Shown here: in pieces, positions 9,194 to 17,520 of the stretch
Numbering within the stretch: the first letter of the stretch is position 1
Layout of the letters: each line of letters begins with the position of its first letter
Source: BOG-931 sp963781725
GTDB lineage: Bacteria; Pseudomonadota; Alphaproteobacteria; Rhizobiales; Xanthobacteraceae
Reading direction: 5' to 3'
NCBI GenBank assembly: GCA_963781725.1
Contig: CAWAGV010000002.1
Span: 2,852,001-2,916,000, forward strand
Length of the DNA: 64,000 nt
Notes under the pieces: model-generated
What the model was told of the DNA's origin: nothing
The model's database searches: none
The model's input: the letters and a program-made list of their open reading frames with translations, nothing else
Made by a program: the position numbers and the translations under genes

Positions 9194-10297
9194 ATGAATA
9201 TTGTATCGGCCGGCCGCTGCCTGGTATTTGCATCGGCGGTTCTGGCGCCGGCGTTTTCGTGTTTTGCCGGTGAGTTTCATCAGGAGGAATTCCGAATTCC
9301 CTTTTCATCCGGCCCCGGCAGCTACGAAGCGCTGCTGGTGCGGCCCGATGAGCCGGGCCGCTTTCCGCTCGCTCTCGTCAACCATGGCTCACCGCGCTCG
9401 GGCGCCGACCGGCCGAACATGACACCGCTCACAATGTTGCCCGAGGCAATCGAATTTGCCCGCCGCGGCTGGGCGGCGGTTGTGGTGATGCGCCGCGGCT
9501 ACGGCGGCTCAAACGGCGGCTGGTCGGAAAACTATGGAGCCTGCAACAACCCCGACTATGTTGCTGCCGCATCGAGCGCCGCCGCTGATCTGAAAGCCGC
9601 TACCGCTAATTTGGCCAGACGTCCGGATATCGATACCTCGCGGATCATCAGCGTCGGTGTCTCGGCAGGCGGCTTCGCCACGGTCGCATTGACCGCCGAT
9701 CCTCCGCCGGGCTTGGTCGCTGCAATCAATTTTGCCGGCGGCCGCGGTTCGACCAAACCCGACGAGGTATGCGGCGGCAATCGGCTGGTCGAAGCCTTTC
9801 GCGTCATGGGAGCCAAATCGCGCGTGCCGATGCTATGGGTTTATGCGGAAAACGATCATTTCTTCGGGCCGCAACTCGCACAGCAACTTCGTCAGGCGTT
9901 CACCGGCAGCGGCGGCCAGGCTGAATTCATCCGTGCGCCCGCATTTGGCGAGGACGGTCATTCCCTGTTCTCGCGCGCGGGGATCCCGTTGTGGACCGGC
10001 TATGTCGATGCCTTCCTGAAAGAGCAGAAGCTCGTTTTACGCTCTTCGCCGCTGCCGGCCCCCGTGCCGCCGGCTCTTGCGGCGCCAAATGCGTTATCGA
10101 CAAGCGGCAAGAAGTCCTTTGCCGATTATCTGCTCAGTCCGCCGCATAAGGCTTTTGCCGTCGCGCGGGACGGGTCCTACGGATGGCAGTCGGGCCTGCG
10201 GACGACGCAGGCGGCGCGGGACAGCGCGCTGCGGTCCTGTCAGCAGCACAGCGAGACCTGCGACGTCAAATTCATAGATGATGCCCCCGCGCCTTGA
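9194..10297 (+). CDS. Secreted alpha/beta hydrolase (dienelactone-hydrolase-like) with extra C-terminal domain
   Basis: Protein of 367 residues beginning with a signal peptide (hydrophobic stretch then SCFA-GEF, cleavage near residue 24). The hydrolase core has a nucleophile elbow GVSAGG near 152-157, an aspartate in ENDHFF near 220 and a histidine in DGHSLF near 256, so a Ser-Asp-His triad is plausible. After about residue 290 comes a separate 65-residue module with KAFAVARDGSYG and two cysteines (RSCQQH, ETCDV) that resembles small repeat-type domains found at the C-termini of exported alphaproteobacterial proteins. The ATG at 9194 was chosen because the signal peptide starts there; upstream in-frame sequence overlaps the divergent glpK leader. 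Likely periplasmic; substrate unknown. Confidence 0.8.
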   Translation: MNIVSAGRCLVFASAVLAPAFSCFAGEFHQEEFRIPFSSGPGSYEALLVRPDEPGRFPLALVNHGSPRSGADRPNMTPLTMLPEAIEFARRGWAAVVVMRRGYGGSNGGWSENYGACNNPDYVAAASSAAADLKAATANLARRPDIDTSRIISVGVSAGGFATVALTADPPPGLVAAINFAGGRGSTKPDEVCGGNRLVEAFRVMGAKSRVPMLWVYAENDHFFGPQLAQQLRQAFTGSGGQAEFIRAPAFGEDGHSLFSRAGIPLWTGYVDAFLKEQKLVLRSSPLPAPVPPALAAPNALSTSGKKSFADYLLSPPHKAFAVARDGSYGWQSGLRTTQAARDSALRSCQQHSETCDVKFIDDAPAP

Positions 10298-10385
10298 TGG
10301 AGCGGTGCAACACGGGCTTCACAATAGAATGATTTATCGCCATCGTGGCCGCCTGCTCCGGGCCTGGTGAACGGATTCGCGAGTC

Positions 10386-10646
10386 AGGCGGGGAAACGCG
10401 GTATTCCAGTTTTATGCCCTGTTTCCGCACCTTACGGTCGCAGAGAACATTTTGTTCGGTTTGCGGGCGCGCAAAGTGCCGGCTGCGGAACGCGCGCGGC
10501 GTCTAGCCCACGTCGCGTCGTTGCTCGGGCTTGACGGACTGCTGCAACGCAAACCGTCGCAGCTGTCCGGAGGCCAGCAGCAGCGTGTTGCGCTCGGCCG
10601 GGCGATTATCGCGGAGACACCGGTCTGTTTGATGGACGAACCCCTG
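10386..10646 (+). pseudogene. Truncated remnant of a MalK/UgpC-type ABC transporter ATPase
   Basis: A plus-strand frame encodes only the middle of an ABC ATPase: a Q-loop-like AVFQFYALFPHLTVAEN, the helical domain, the signature LSGGQQQRVALGRA and Walker B ending in LMDEP. Walker A upstream and the D-loop, H-loop and regulatory domain downstream are missing. Homology stops at about 10645, exactly where the stop codon of the oppositely oriented ABC-F gene begins; the frame runs on into that gene as antisense. The fragment resembles sugar or glycerol-3-phosphate importers (CUT1 family), and glpK is nearby, which may be coincidence. Interpreted as a relic left by a deletion or recombination. The remaining sequence from 10298 to 10385 shows nothing recognisable. 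Confidence 0.75.
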
Positions 10647-12338
10647 CTAGAGGCCGCGGCGGCGGCGTTTCTTCGCAGCCTTGCGCGCTGCGTCCTGCTC
10701 CACCGCCCTCTTCGCCGCATCGGAAGGATCGGCGCTTTCGGCGTCGGTTTTTTGCGTTGGTGCAACCGTTCCGGCTTTTGCCCGGTCGAGCACAAATTTC
10801 GCGTAGTCGTCCATGTCGCCCTTGAAGGTCTTGATGTGGCCGTCGGCTGTGAGCCACAGCCGGTCTGTCACCAGGTCGATCAGCGACCGGTCGTGGGTGA
10901 TCAGGATGACGGCGCCTTCATAGTCGTTGAGCGCGTCGAGCAGTGCGCGGCGGCTGTCGATATCGAGATGGTTGGTCGGCTCGTCGAGAATCAACAGGTG
11001 AGGCGCCGTCATCGCAATCAGGTTGAGCAACAGCCGCGCGCGCTCGCCGCCGGACAGGTTGGCGATGGTGGTTTCCTGCTTGTCGAACGAGAGGCCGAAT
11101 TGCGCCAATCGGGAGCGGCGCGACGACTCGCTGTCGTCCGGCAGTTCGCGGCGGATGATATCGAGTGGCGTATCGTCCGGGTCGAGCGCCTCGATCTGGT
11201 GCTGATGAAACCAGCCGACCTTGATGCGGCTTTCCCGGTTCATCTGTCCCGATTGCAGCGGCAGGGCGCCAGCGAGGAGCTTGGCGAATGTGGATTTGCC
11301 GGCGCCGTTGACGCCCAACAGCCCGATCCGGTCATCGACGTCGAGACGCAGGTTCAAATTGCGCAAGACCGTCGTCCCGGCGTAACCGACGGCCGCACCG
11401 TCGAGCTGAAGAAGGGGCGGGGCCAGCGGCCGCTTCGGCGACGGCAGGGTGAAGGGAGCGACGCGTTCCTCCACCACTTCGGCGATCGGTTCGAGCTTCG
11501 CCAGCCGCTTGATGCGTGATTGTGCCTGTGTCGCCTTGCTGGCCTTGGCGCGGAAACGGTCGATAAATTTCTGGAGATGCGCCCGTTCGGCTTCCTGCTT
11601 GACGCGTGTCGCCGCCTGCAGGCGGGTCTTCTCGGCGCGCCGCTTTTCAAAATCGTCATAACCGCCGGTGTAAAGATCGAGCTTCCCGGCATTGAGATGC
11701 AGGATGGCGTCGACCGAATTGTTCAGGAGCTCGCGGTCATGGCTGATGATCAAGGCGCTTTTCGCATACGTCTTGAGCCGTGCCTCAAGCCACAAAGCAC
11801 CTTCGAGGTCGAGATAGTTGGTCGGCTCGTCCAGCAGCAGCAGATCCGGCTCGGCGAATAGCGCCGCGGCAAGCGCTACGCGCATGCGCCAGCCGCCGGA
11901 GAATTCCGCCATGGGCCGGTCCAGGTCGGCAGTAGCGAAGCCAAGACCGCTCAGGATTTCCGCGGCGCGCGACGGCGCGCGGTCCGCTTCAATCGCGTTC
12001 AATTGCTGATAGATCTCGGCAAGCTCTTCCGGCGCGGCGGTCTCCAGCTGAGCGTTCAAGGTTTCCCGCTCGGTATCGGCGGCGAGAATGGTGTCGATAA
12101 GGGTGACCGGCGTTGCCGGATGCTCTTGATCCACGGCGCCGATTCTTGCGCTCTTCGGCAGCAGGATATCGCCTTCCTGCGCGGCGAGACTGCCGACGAT
12201 CAGTTTGAACAGGGTCGACTTGCCGACCCCGTTGCGGCCGACCAGCCCGACCTTGGTGCCGGCCGGGATCATCACGCTTGCCTTGTCGAAGAAGCGGCGC
12301 CCCCAGGCGTCGAAAATAAGATTTTCAATCTGCAGCAT
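10647..12338 (-). CDS. ABC-F family ATPase (translation factor/resistance-type)
   Basis: Soluble protein of 563 residues with two ABC ATPase domains and no membrane segment, the layout of ABC-F proteins that act on ribosomes (EttA, Uup, YheS relatives). Walker A motifs are GRNGVGKST (residues 34-42) and GVNGAGKST (near 345), signatures are FSGGWRMR and LSGGERAR, and both Walker B segments end in LLDEPTN, as in this class. Between them lies the charged linker (about 240-310, rich in Arg, Lys, Gln and Glu) corresponding to the P-site tRNA-interaction motif. The C-terminal tail ends in a run of Lys and Arg. Probably a housekeeping translation factor; an antibiotic-resistance role is not supported by context. 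Its end abuts the ABC ATPase remnant. Confidence 0.93.
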   Translation of the reverse strand: MLQIENLIFDAWGRRFFDKASVMIPAGTKVGLVGRNGVGKSTLFKLIVGSLAAQEGDILLPKSARIGAVDQEHPATPVTLIDTILAADTERETLNAQLETAAPEELAEIYQQLNAIEADRAPSRAAEILSGLGFATADLDRPMAEFSGGWRMRVALAAALFAEPDLLLLDEPTNYLDLEGALWLEARLKTYAKSALIISHDRELLNNSVDAILHLNAGKLDLYTGGYDDFEKRRAEKTRLQAATRVKQEAERAHLQKFIDRFRAKASKATQAQSRIKRLAKLEPIAEVVEERVAPFTLPSPKRPLAPPLLQLDGAAVGYAGTTVLRNLNLRLDVDDRIGLLGVNGAGKSTFAKLLAGALPLQSGQMNRESRIKVGWFHQHQIEALDPDDTPLDIIRRELPDDSESSRRSRLAQFGLSFDKQETTIANLSGGERARLLLNLIAMTAPHLLILDEPTNHLDIDSRRALLDALNDYEGAVILITHDRSLIDLVTDRLWLTADGHIKTFKGDMDDYAKFVLDRAKAGTVAPTQKTDAESADPSDAAKRAVEQDAARKAAKKRRRRGL

Positions 12339-12457
12339 CGGACAGGGTTCAGGGCTGAAGTGGCGAAAGGAGCCGCTTCTTAGTGCGAGCCGTTCGAGAT
12401 AGCCAGAGGAGATCGAGTCTTTCCGTGCCCACGTAGCGGAAAAGGGAACTCGTCCGA

Positions 12458-13327
12458 TCAGTTCAACATATCGAGGGCTAAATCGACCGCCCGCTGCAGG
12501 AAATCTGCGGTCTCGGCTGGCTGATCCTTTGCCGTCCAGATTTTATGCACCGGCAGTATTGCCGCGGTGAATTCATGGGTGTGCCAATGCCCCGGCGAGG
12601 GCAGCGCCGGAAGCGCCGACGGCTCAGGTTCGGGATAGACCGAAACGTAAAAGTACGGAGCGGCGTAATACTCGTCGCCCGGCGATAGCCCGGAGCCGAC
12701 GAACCCGTTTGTATCCGGATCCTGTGTCGGCAGTGTCGTTAATGTCGCGAGGTCGAAGTGATGCGGCCAGCAACAGACTGACGACGTTGCCAGCTTGTGC
12801 TCGATCATTTGTTTTTCCATCCGCGCAAGCAATGTTTCCGCGTTGGCGAAGCAGGCGGATAGTTGGGCCAGCGCGTTTGCCGCCTTGGTTGGGTCGTAAG
12901 CCGCGCCTTTTGCAATGGTATGATCCGGCATTTCGTATGGCGACGTGGCTTCGAGCGTGGTTGAATCATAACCGTGTGAAACGAGGTGCTCCGCAAGCCA
13001 TCGCCCGACTTCAGCGTCTGTGTATCTGGTCAATGCCAGAAACTGTACGTGTTCCGCACCGCGACCGCTGTGCAGCGTCAGCGTAAGATCGTCCAGCCGC
13101 AGACTGAGGCGCGAGTGGTCCCGCAGTGGACGAGTCACAAACGCCCCAAGTGCATGGTCCCACCGCAGGCTGGTATGACTGTCGTCCGGCTGCGGTGGAA
13201 TGTAGGCCCGTGCCACACGGGCCAGCCATTGCAAAGCATAATGGGCCTGCAACCGGCCTTCCGTTAGCTCCGCCTGCTCAACAGGACCGAGCTTCTGCCA
13301 CTCTTGATTTGCGAAAGTCGTTGCCAT
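12458..13327 (-). CDS. Conserved protein of unknown function
   Basis: Cytosolic-looking protein of 289 residues, no signal peptide or membrane span. Features include a WPHHFDLA segment near 185-195, a GLSPGDEYY segment near 215 and a PYFYVSVYPEPEP segment soon after, followed by HWHTHEF near 250. These His- and aromatic-rich blocks recall the arrangement in DUF5996-like proteins, but I cannot confirm membership. It stands alone: the ABC-F gene on the same strand starts 119 bp downstream and the Rieske fusion gene lies on the other strand. The codon usage looks like that of its neighbours, and the frame is undisturbed, so it is very probably a real gene; no function can be assigned. Confidence 0.7.
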   Translation of the reverse strand: MATTFANQEWQKLGPVEQAELTEGRLQAHYALQWLARVARAYIPPQPDDSHTSLRWDHALGAFVTRPLRDHSRLSLRLDDLTLTLHSGRGAEHVQFLALTRYTDAEVGRWLAEHLVSHGYDSTTLEATSPYEMPDHTIAKGAAYDPTKAANALAQLSACFANAETLLARMEKQMIEHKLATSSVCCWPHHFDLATLTTLPTQDPDTNGFVGSGLSPGDEYYAAPYFYVSVYPEPEPSALPALPSPGHWHTHEFTAAILPVHKIWTAKDQPAETADFLQRAVDLALDMLN

Positions 13328-13477
13328 TTTGCACCGCCGATTGTCCCACTGTCAGGCGCGCACAAAATCGTGATGATCTTGTAAGGCTGCAGCGATGATG
13401 GTCTGTTGCCAACGAGGATCGCGCTACCGCAACTCCGGATTATCCTGTCTGTCAAAACAGTCACGGGGCGGGCTGTC

Positions 13478-14575
13478 ATGCCGAACGGCGACGAAAACTG
13501 GGTTGATGTAGGGCATGTCGATGAACTGTCCAAGACGCCGCTCAAGCGCGTCACCGTCATGAAGCACGAGCTTGCAATTTCGTTCAAGGACGGAAAGTTC
13601 GGCGCGATCTCAAATGTTTGTAATCACGTCGGCGGGCCGCTCGGCGACGGACGGCTTGACGGCGATTACGTTGTTTGCCCATGGCACAATTGGAAATTTC
13701 ACCGTTGCAGCGGCCTCGGCGAGCCCGGCTTTGAGGAAGATCAGATCCCTGCCTTCCCTTTGAAGGTCGAGAACGGCCATTTGTTTGTTGATCTTAAATC
13801 CGGCACCAAACGCCAAAGAAAGCCTCACGATCCGCATCCGTTATCGCGCAACATCGAACGTGCGGCTGGACCGCTGCGCGTTGCCGGGATTTCAACGACG
13901 GCCATGGATGCGGCGAACCCGAGGTTTTCGGGCTCGGATCATCTGCTCGGCCATGCGCTGAAGGCGGCCGGCGACATGGGCGCGCATGCGCGGCTGATCA
14001 AACTGAACGATCTCAAATTTCGCAATTGCGAGGGCTATTACTCCAAGTCCGCGCAAGCCTGCACCTGGCCTTGCTCGATAACGCAGATGGATTCCGGCGA
14101 TCAAATGGATCAGGTCTACGAAGCCTTGGTGCACTGGGCCGACGCGGTCATTATCTCGTCGCCGATCCGGTGGGGAGCGGCGTCTTCGCTTTATTTCAAA
14201 ATGGCTGAGCGGCTGAATTGCGTCCAGAATGCCGTGACGATCCGCAATCGCGTTCTTATTCGCAACAAGGTCGCAGGCTTCATTATTGTCGGCGGTCAAG
14301 ACAACATTCAGGCTGTCGCCGGACAGATGCTCGGGTTCTTCGCCGAGCTCGGATTTATTTTCCCGCAGTTTCCCTATATCGCCCATTCGCGCGGCTGGTC
14401 GCACGAAGATATGGAATGCAACGTCGAAATTGTTCGTTCGTCCGACGAGTTGGCGGAAGGCGCCGCAATGCTTACGAAGCGCTGCCTCGATCTCGCCGCG
14501 CATCTGATCGCGCAGGACGACGCACCCGCCTCAATCGAGCGCGGTGGCCGCAAGGCTCACGCCATGCAAACGTGA
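13478..14575 (+). CDS. Rieske [2Fe-2S] domain fused to NAD(P)H-dependent FMN reductase/flavodoxin-like domain
   Basis: Fusion protein of 365 residues. The N-terminal 115 residues form a Rieske ferredoxin domain with the two cluster motifs C48-N-H50 and C67-P-W-H70. The C-terminal half (about 135-355) is an NADPH-dependent FMN reductase or WrbA-like flavodoxin fold: AGISTTAMD at its start, a central SSPIRWGAASS loop near 230 that would hold FMN phosphate, and a GGQDNIQAVAGQ segment. One chain could therefore pass electrons from NAD(P)H through FMN to the iron-sulfur cluster, like a self-contained reductase for an oxygenase. No oxygenase gene lies adjacent. The ATG at 13478 is preferred over a TTG at 13406, whose extra 24 residues have no domain similarity. 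Partner unknown. Confidence 0.85.
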   Translation: MPNGDENWVDVGHVDELSKTPLKRVTVMKHELAISFKDGKFGAISNVCNHVGGPLGDGRLDGDYVVCPWHNWKFHRCSGLGEPGFEEDQIPAFPLKVENGHLFVDLKSGTKRQRKPHDPHPLSRNIERAAGPLRVAGISTTAMDAANPRFSGSDHLLGHALKAAGDMGAHARLIKLNDLKFRNCEGYYSKSAQACTWPCSITQMDSGDQMDQVYEALVHWADAVIISSPIRWGAASSLYFKMAERLNCVQNAVTIRNRVLIRNKVAGFIIVGGQDNIQAVAGQMLGFFAELGFIFPQFPYIAHSRGWSHEDMECNVEIVRSSDELAEGAAMLTKRCLDLAAHLIAQDDAPASIERGGRKAHAMQT

Positions 14576-14603
14576 GCTTTGCCCGGCTCAAGAATGGAGA
14601 GTA

Positions 14604-14643
14604 AGGCTCACGCCGCGCGTTTGCGCTCCTGCGGCGTGAGCCT
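14604..14643. repeat. 13-bp perfect inverted repeat between convergent genes, with an extra direct copy
   Basis: Arms at 14604-14616 and 14631-14643 are perfectly complementary around a 14-base loop. The outer 12 bases of the left arm region (AAGGCTCACGCC) also occur as a direct copy at 14552-14563, inside the end of the Rieske fusion gene. The hairpin covers the stop codon of the htrA-like gene. No T-run follows on either strand, so an intrinsic terminator is possible but not typical. Confidence 0.6.
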
Positions 14644-15654
14644 GATGGTGAGCCGTTCGGTGCCGCGCAGCACGTCGAGGGCAACCTCGCGGCCGATGGT
14701 TTCACCGGTCAGGACGCGGACCAGATCGTCGGCGCCGGTGATGGTGATCCCGTCGAGGCTCAACAGGATGTCGCCGAACTTGACGCCGGCGCGCGCCGCC
14801 GGGGAGTCCGGCTCGACGGTGCCGACCATGATCGCGCTGTCCTGCGTGACACCGGCGAATAGCCGCCGTCGGCGCGAGATCGGCGCATGCTGTGCGGCCA
14901 CGCCGATATAGGCGCGGCGCACCCGGCCATGGCGGACCAGTTCGCCGAGCACGAAGCTCGCGGTATTGGCCGCGACCGCAAAGCAGATGCCTTGCGCGCC
15001 CATGATGACGGCAGTGTTCACGCCGACGACTTCGCCGCGTGACGACACCAGCGGCCCGCCGGAATTCCCGGGGTTGAGCGCCGCGTCGGTCTGGATCACG
15101 TCGTCGATCAGCCGGCCGTTGCGCGAGCGCAGCGAGCGGCCCAGCGCCGAAACGACGCCGGTGGTCACCGTCGATTCGAAGCCCAGCGGATTGCCGATCG
15201 CAATCACCAACTGGCCGCGCTTGAGCTTTTTGGAGTCACCCAGCGGGGCGAAAGGCAGGGTCACCGGCTGGACGATGCGAATCAGCGCGAGGTCGGTGTC
15301 GGGGTCATCGCCGACCAGCCGCGCGGTGAGGTGCTGGCCTTCCGGCGTCGACACCTCGATGCGCGAACTGGCGGCGGCGTTGCCGCCGGCGCCCGCGACG
15401 TGGCTATTGGTGAGGATAAGGCCATCGGGGGCCACCACGATCCCCGAGCCGGTGCCCGCGCGTGAGCGCCCGTTGGCTTCTCCGGTGTGGATGGTCAAAC
15501 CGACCACGGCCGGGCCAACGCGGTCGACAACCTCTATAACCGCGTTGGAATAGGCATCCAGAAGCTCCCGGTCGTCGGCCGGGATTTCGGGGGCTGTGGT
15601 GGCGGAAGTCCCGCTGCCGTCCAGGACGGCATCGTGCAAGGGTATGATTTTCAT
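14608..15654 (-). CDS. HtrA/DegP-like trypsin-family serine protease with one PDZ domain, no signal peptide
   Basis: S1C-family protease of 348 residues. The catalytic triad is readable as H85 (TNSHVAG), D121 (DTDLAL) and S198 (GNSGGPL), with the oxyanion loop intact. A single PDZ domain occupies roughly 250-335, so it resembles DegS or HtrA2 in layout rather than DegP with two PDZ domains. Unlike those, the N-terminus is polar for about 35 residues with no signal peptide or membrane anchor, which suggests a cytoplasmic enzyme; I found no better upstream start. The final codons lie in an inverted repeat (14604-14643). Convergent with the Rieske fusion gene, 32 bp apart. No regulatory partner is adjacent. 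Confidence 0.9.
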   Translation of the reverse strand: MKIIPLHDAVLDGSGTSATTAPEIPADDRELLDAYSNAVIEVVDRVGPAVVGLTIHTGEANGRSRAGTGSGIVVAPDGLILTNSHVAGAGGNAAASSRIEVSTPEGQHLTARLVGDDPDTDLALIRIVQPVTLPFAPLGDSKKLKRGQLVIAIGNPLGFESTVTTGVVSALGRSLRSRNGRLIDDVIQTDAALNPGNSGGPLVSSRGEVVGVNTAVIMGAQGICFAVAANTASFVLGELVRHGRVRRAYIGVAAQHAPISRRRRLFAGVTQDSAIMVGTVEPDSPAARAGVKFGDILLSLDGITITGADDLVRVLTGETIGREVALDVLRGTERLTIRLTPQERKRAA

Positions 15655-15883
15655 GAGCTGTCAGGGGGTTAGCCCAGCGTCCCGCTGGGGACCGGCGAAC
15701 CCGCCGGTTGCTCGCTATATGGGGATTGCCGTCGCCCAAGGAAGGGCAGCTCTCCAGCCCGCCTTTGAACGGCGGGAATGGATGTCATAACGCCGGTGTT
15801 ACTTGCACAAGGCTTGGTGCGGCGTCAGGCACGTAAGCCCCTAATGGCCCGGAGTCGGCCAAACCTGAAGGGAGAAGAGAGCA

Positions 15884-16330
15884 ATGATCCGTACCGTGCT
15901 TGCGATTGCGATCGGCCTCGGCGTGACGGCCGCGATTGCCCAGGAAGACCCTATCAAGGCGCGCAAGGCGCTGATGAAGACCAATGGCCAGCAGGCCAAG
16001 GTCGTCGGTGATATGGCCAAGGGCGACACACCGTTCGACCTAGCCGCCGCGCAAAAAGCCTTTGCCGCGTTCCAGAATGCAGCGTCAAAAATGCCGGGCC
16101 TCTATCCGGACAACACCAAAGGCGGTGATCCCACCGACGACTTCAACGCCGGTCCCAAGGTCTGGGAAGACATGGCCGACTTCAAGGCGCGCTTCGTGAA
16201 GTTCGGTCAGGATGCCAAAGATGCTGCCGCCAGCGTCAAGGATCTCGACGGTTTGAAGACTGCCGTCGGCAATATCGGCAAAAACGATTGTGGCGCTTGC
16301 CACCAGATCTACCGCCTGAAGAAGGGCTAA
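15884..16330 (+). CDS. Cytochrome c' (class II c-type cytochrome)
   Basis: Periplasmic haem protein of 148 residues. A short signal peptide ends around AIA-QEDP (residue 19). The rest is a predicted four-helix bundle and the single haem-binding motif C136-G-A-C139-H140 sits near the C-terminus, the hallmark of class II cytochromes (c' and c-556), where the helix bundle precedes the haem site. These proteins bind NO or act as small electron carriers; which applies here is not visible. A GAAGGGAGAAGAG ribosome-binding region precedes the ATG. It stands alone between the protease gene and a diheme cytochrome gene, and is followed by a likely terminator hairpin. Confidence 0.92.
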   Translation: MIRTVLAIAIGLGVTAAIAQEDPIKARKALMKTNGQQAKVVGDMAKGDTPFDLAAAQKAFAAFQNAASKMPGLYPDNTKGGDPTDDFNAGPKVWEDMADFKARFVKFGQDAKDAAASVKDLDGLKTAVGNIGKNDCGACHQIYRLKKG

Positions 16331-16352
16331 GCCTTTGCGGCCAATCTGATGA

Positions 16353-16384
16353 GGGCGGGCGTCCGACCGGATGTCCGCCCTTCG
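16353..16384 (+). terminator. Probable Rho-independent terminator after the cytochrome c' gene
   Basis: A 13-bp stem (16353-16365 with 16368-16380, two G-U pairs) closes a very short loop 23 bp after the stop codon. It is followed by TTCG rather than a long T-run, so it may be a weak terminator or an mRNA-stabilising hairpin. Confidence 0.55.
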
Positions 16385-16546
16385 CCATTTTCAGGGCCGG
16401 TCTGCCAGCCGATTGCGGACGTTCATAGCGCAGGTGTTTCGGCCCCGGTTTTGCCGGATATAATCCGGTGCTACTTCTGCAGAAGCTGATTATCGATTCC
16501 GGCCTCACGCCGTGCTTTTCGGGATCACAAGCGGGAGATACGCGCA

Positions 16547-17515
16547 GTGATGAAAAAGCATTTGACGCTGCGCAACCTTGCCGCCGTGGTCATTGCCGGC
16601 GCGCTCATCGGCTTTGCCGTGTTCTGGATCGTGACGATCCCTGCAACCGTGCCGGCATCGGCGCTGCCGCAATACACGCCAAATACCGACAACGGCAAAA
16701 CCATGTTCAATATCGGTGGTTGCAGTTCATGCCATGCCACCCCCGATAAAGAATCAAAAAAAGTAGATCGGCTCCAGCTTGGCGGGGGCCTCGAATTGCC
16801 GTGCCCGTTCGGGGTATTCGTCGTACCGAATATCTCGCCTGATCCTGCCGATGGTATCGGCAACTGGAGCGAAGCAGATTTCGTCACCGCACTGTGGGAT
16901 GGCACCGCACCGGGGGGGTATCATCTGTACCCGGCGTTCCCCTACGGCTCGTACCGCCATATGCAGCTTTCCGATGTGCGCGATCTTTTCGCCTATCTGA
17001 AAACGCTGCCACCGGTGAAGGGCAGGCCAGCCGGGCACGATCTGGCGTTTCCTTTCAACATCCGGCGGCTGCTCGGCGGCTGGAAGTTTTTGTATCTCAC
17101 CGGCGGACCGTTCCAGCCCGATCCGGCACAGTCTGCGCAATGGAATCGCGGCGCTTACCTGGTGAACGGTCCCGGTCACTGCGCGGAGTGTCACTCGCCG
17201 CGCAATTTCATGGGCGGCATCATCGAGAGTGAGCGTTTTGCCGGCGGGCCGACTCCGGACGGCAAGAGCTGGGTGCCCAACATCACGCCGACCGGCCTCG
17301 GCCATTGGGGTAGCGACAAGATCGCATGGACGCAGAAGGATATTGCGAACTTTCTCGGCGACGGCATGAATCCGGCCGGCGATTATGCCGGCGGATCGAT
17401 GGCCGAGGTCATTGAGAACACATCGCTGCTCAATCCGGACGATCGCGCCGCCATCGCGGCCTATGTCGCGTCGCTGCCGCCGATCCAGGGCCCGACCCCG
17501 CCACCGAAGAAATAG
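16547..17515 (+). CDS. Membrane-anchored diheme cytochrome c
   Basis: Protein of 322 residues with an uncleaved or signal-type N-terminal hydrophobic helix (about 10-34) and two c-type haem motifs, CSSCH at 59-63 and CAECH near 212, each starting a cytochrome c domain. The double-domain layout with motifs such as PNISPDP and PNITPTGLGHW matches the cytochrome c subunits that accept electrons from periplasmic dehydrogenases (alcohol, gluconate, sorbosone types, usually with three haems) and related diheme proteins. No dehydrogenase partner is adjacent. GTG at 16547 and ATG at 16550 are alternative starts; a GGGAG lies 9 bp before the GTG. The EamA gene follows after 5 bp, so the two are probably cotranscribed. 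Confidence 0.9.
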   Translation: MMKKHLTLRNLAAVVIAGALIGFAVFWIVTIPATVPASALPQYTPNTDNGKTMFNIGGCSSCHATPDKESKKVDRLQLGGGLELPCPFGVFVVPNISPDPADGIGNWSEADFVTALWDGTAPGGYHLYPAFPYGSYRHMQLSDVRDLFAYLKTLPPVKGRPAGHDLAFPFNIRRLLGGWKFLYLTGGPFQPDPAQSAQWNRGAYLVNGPGHCAECHSPRNFMGGIIESERFAGGPTPDGKSWVPNITPTGLGHWGSDKIAWTQKDIANFLGDGMNPAGDYAGGSMAEVIENTSLLNPDDRAAIAAYVASLPPIQGPTPPPKK

Positions 17516-17520
17516 ACCGC

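Noticed and set aside
10452..11519. A 355-codon plus-strand frame as a complete ABC ATPase gene
   Set aside because: Similarity ends after Walker B; the remainder is antisense to the ABC-F gene.
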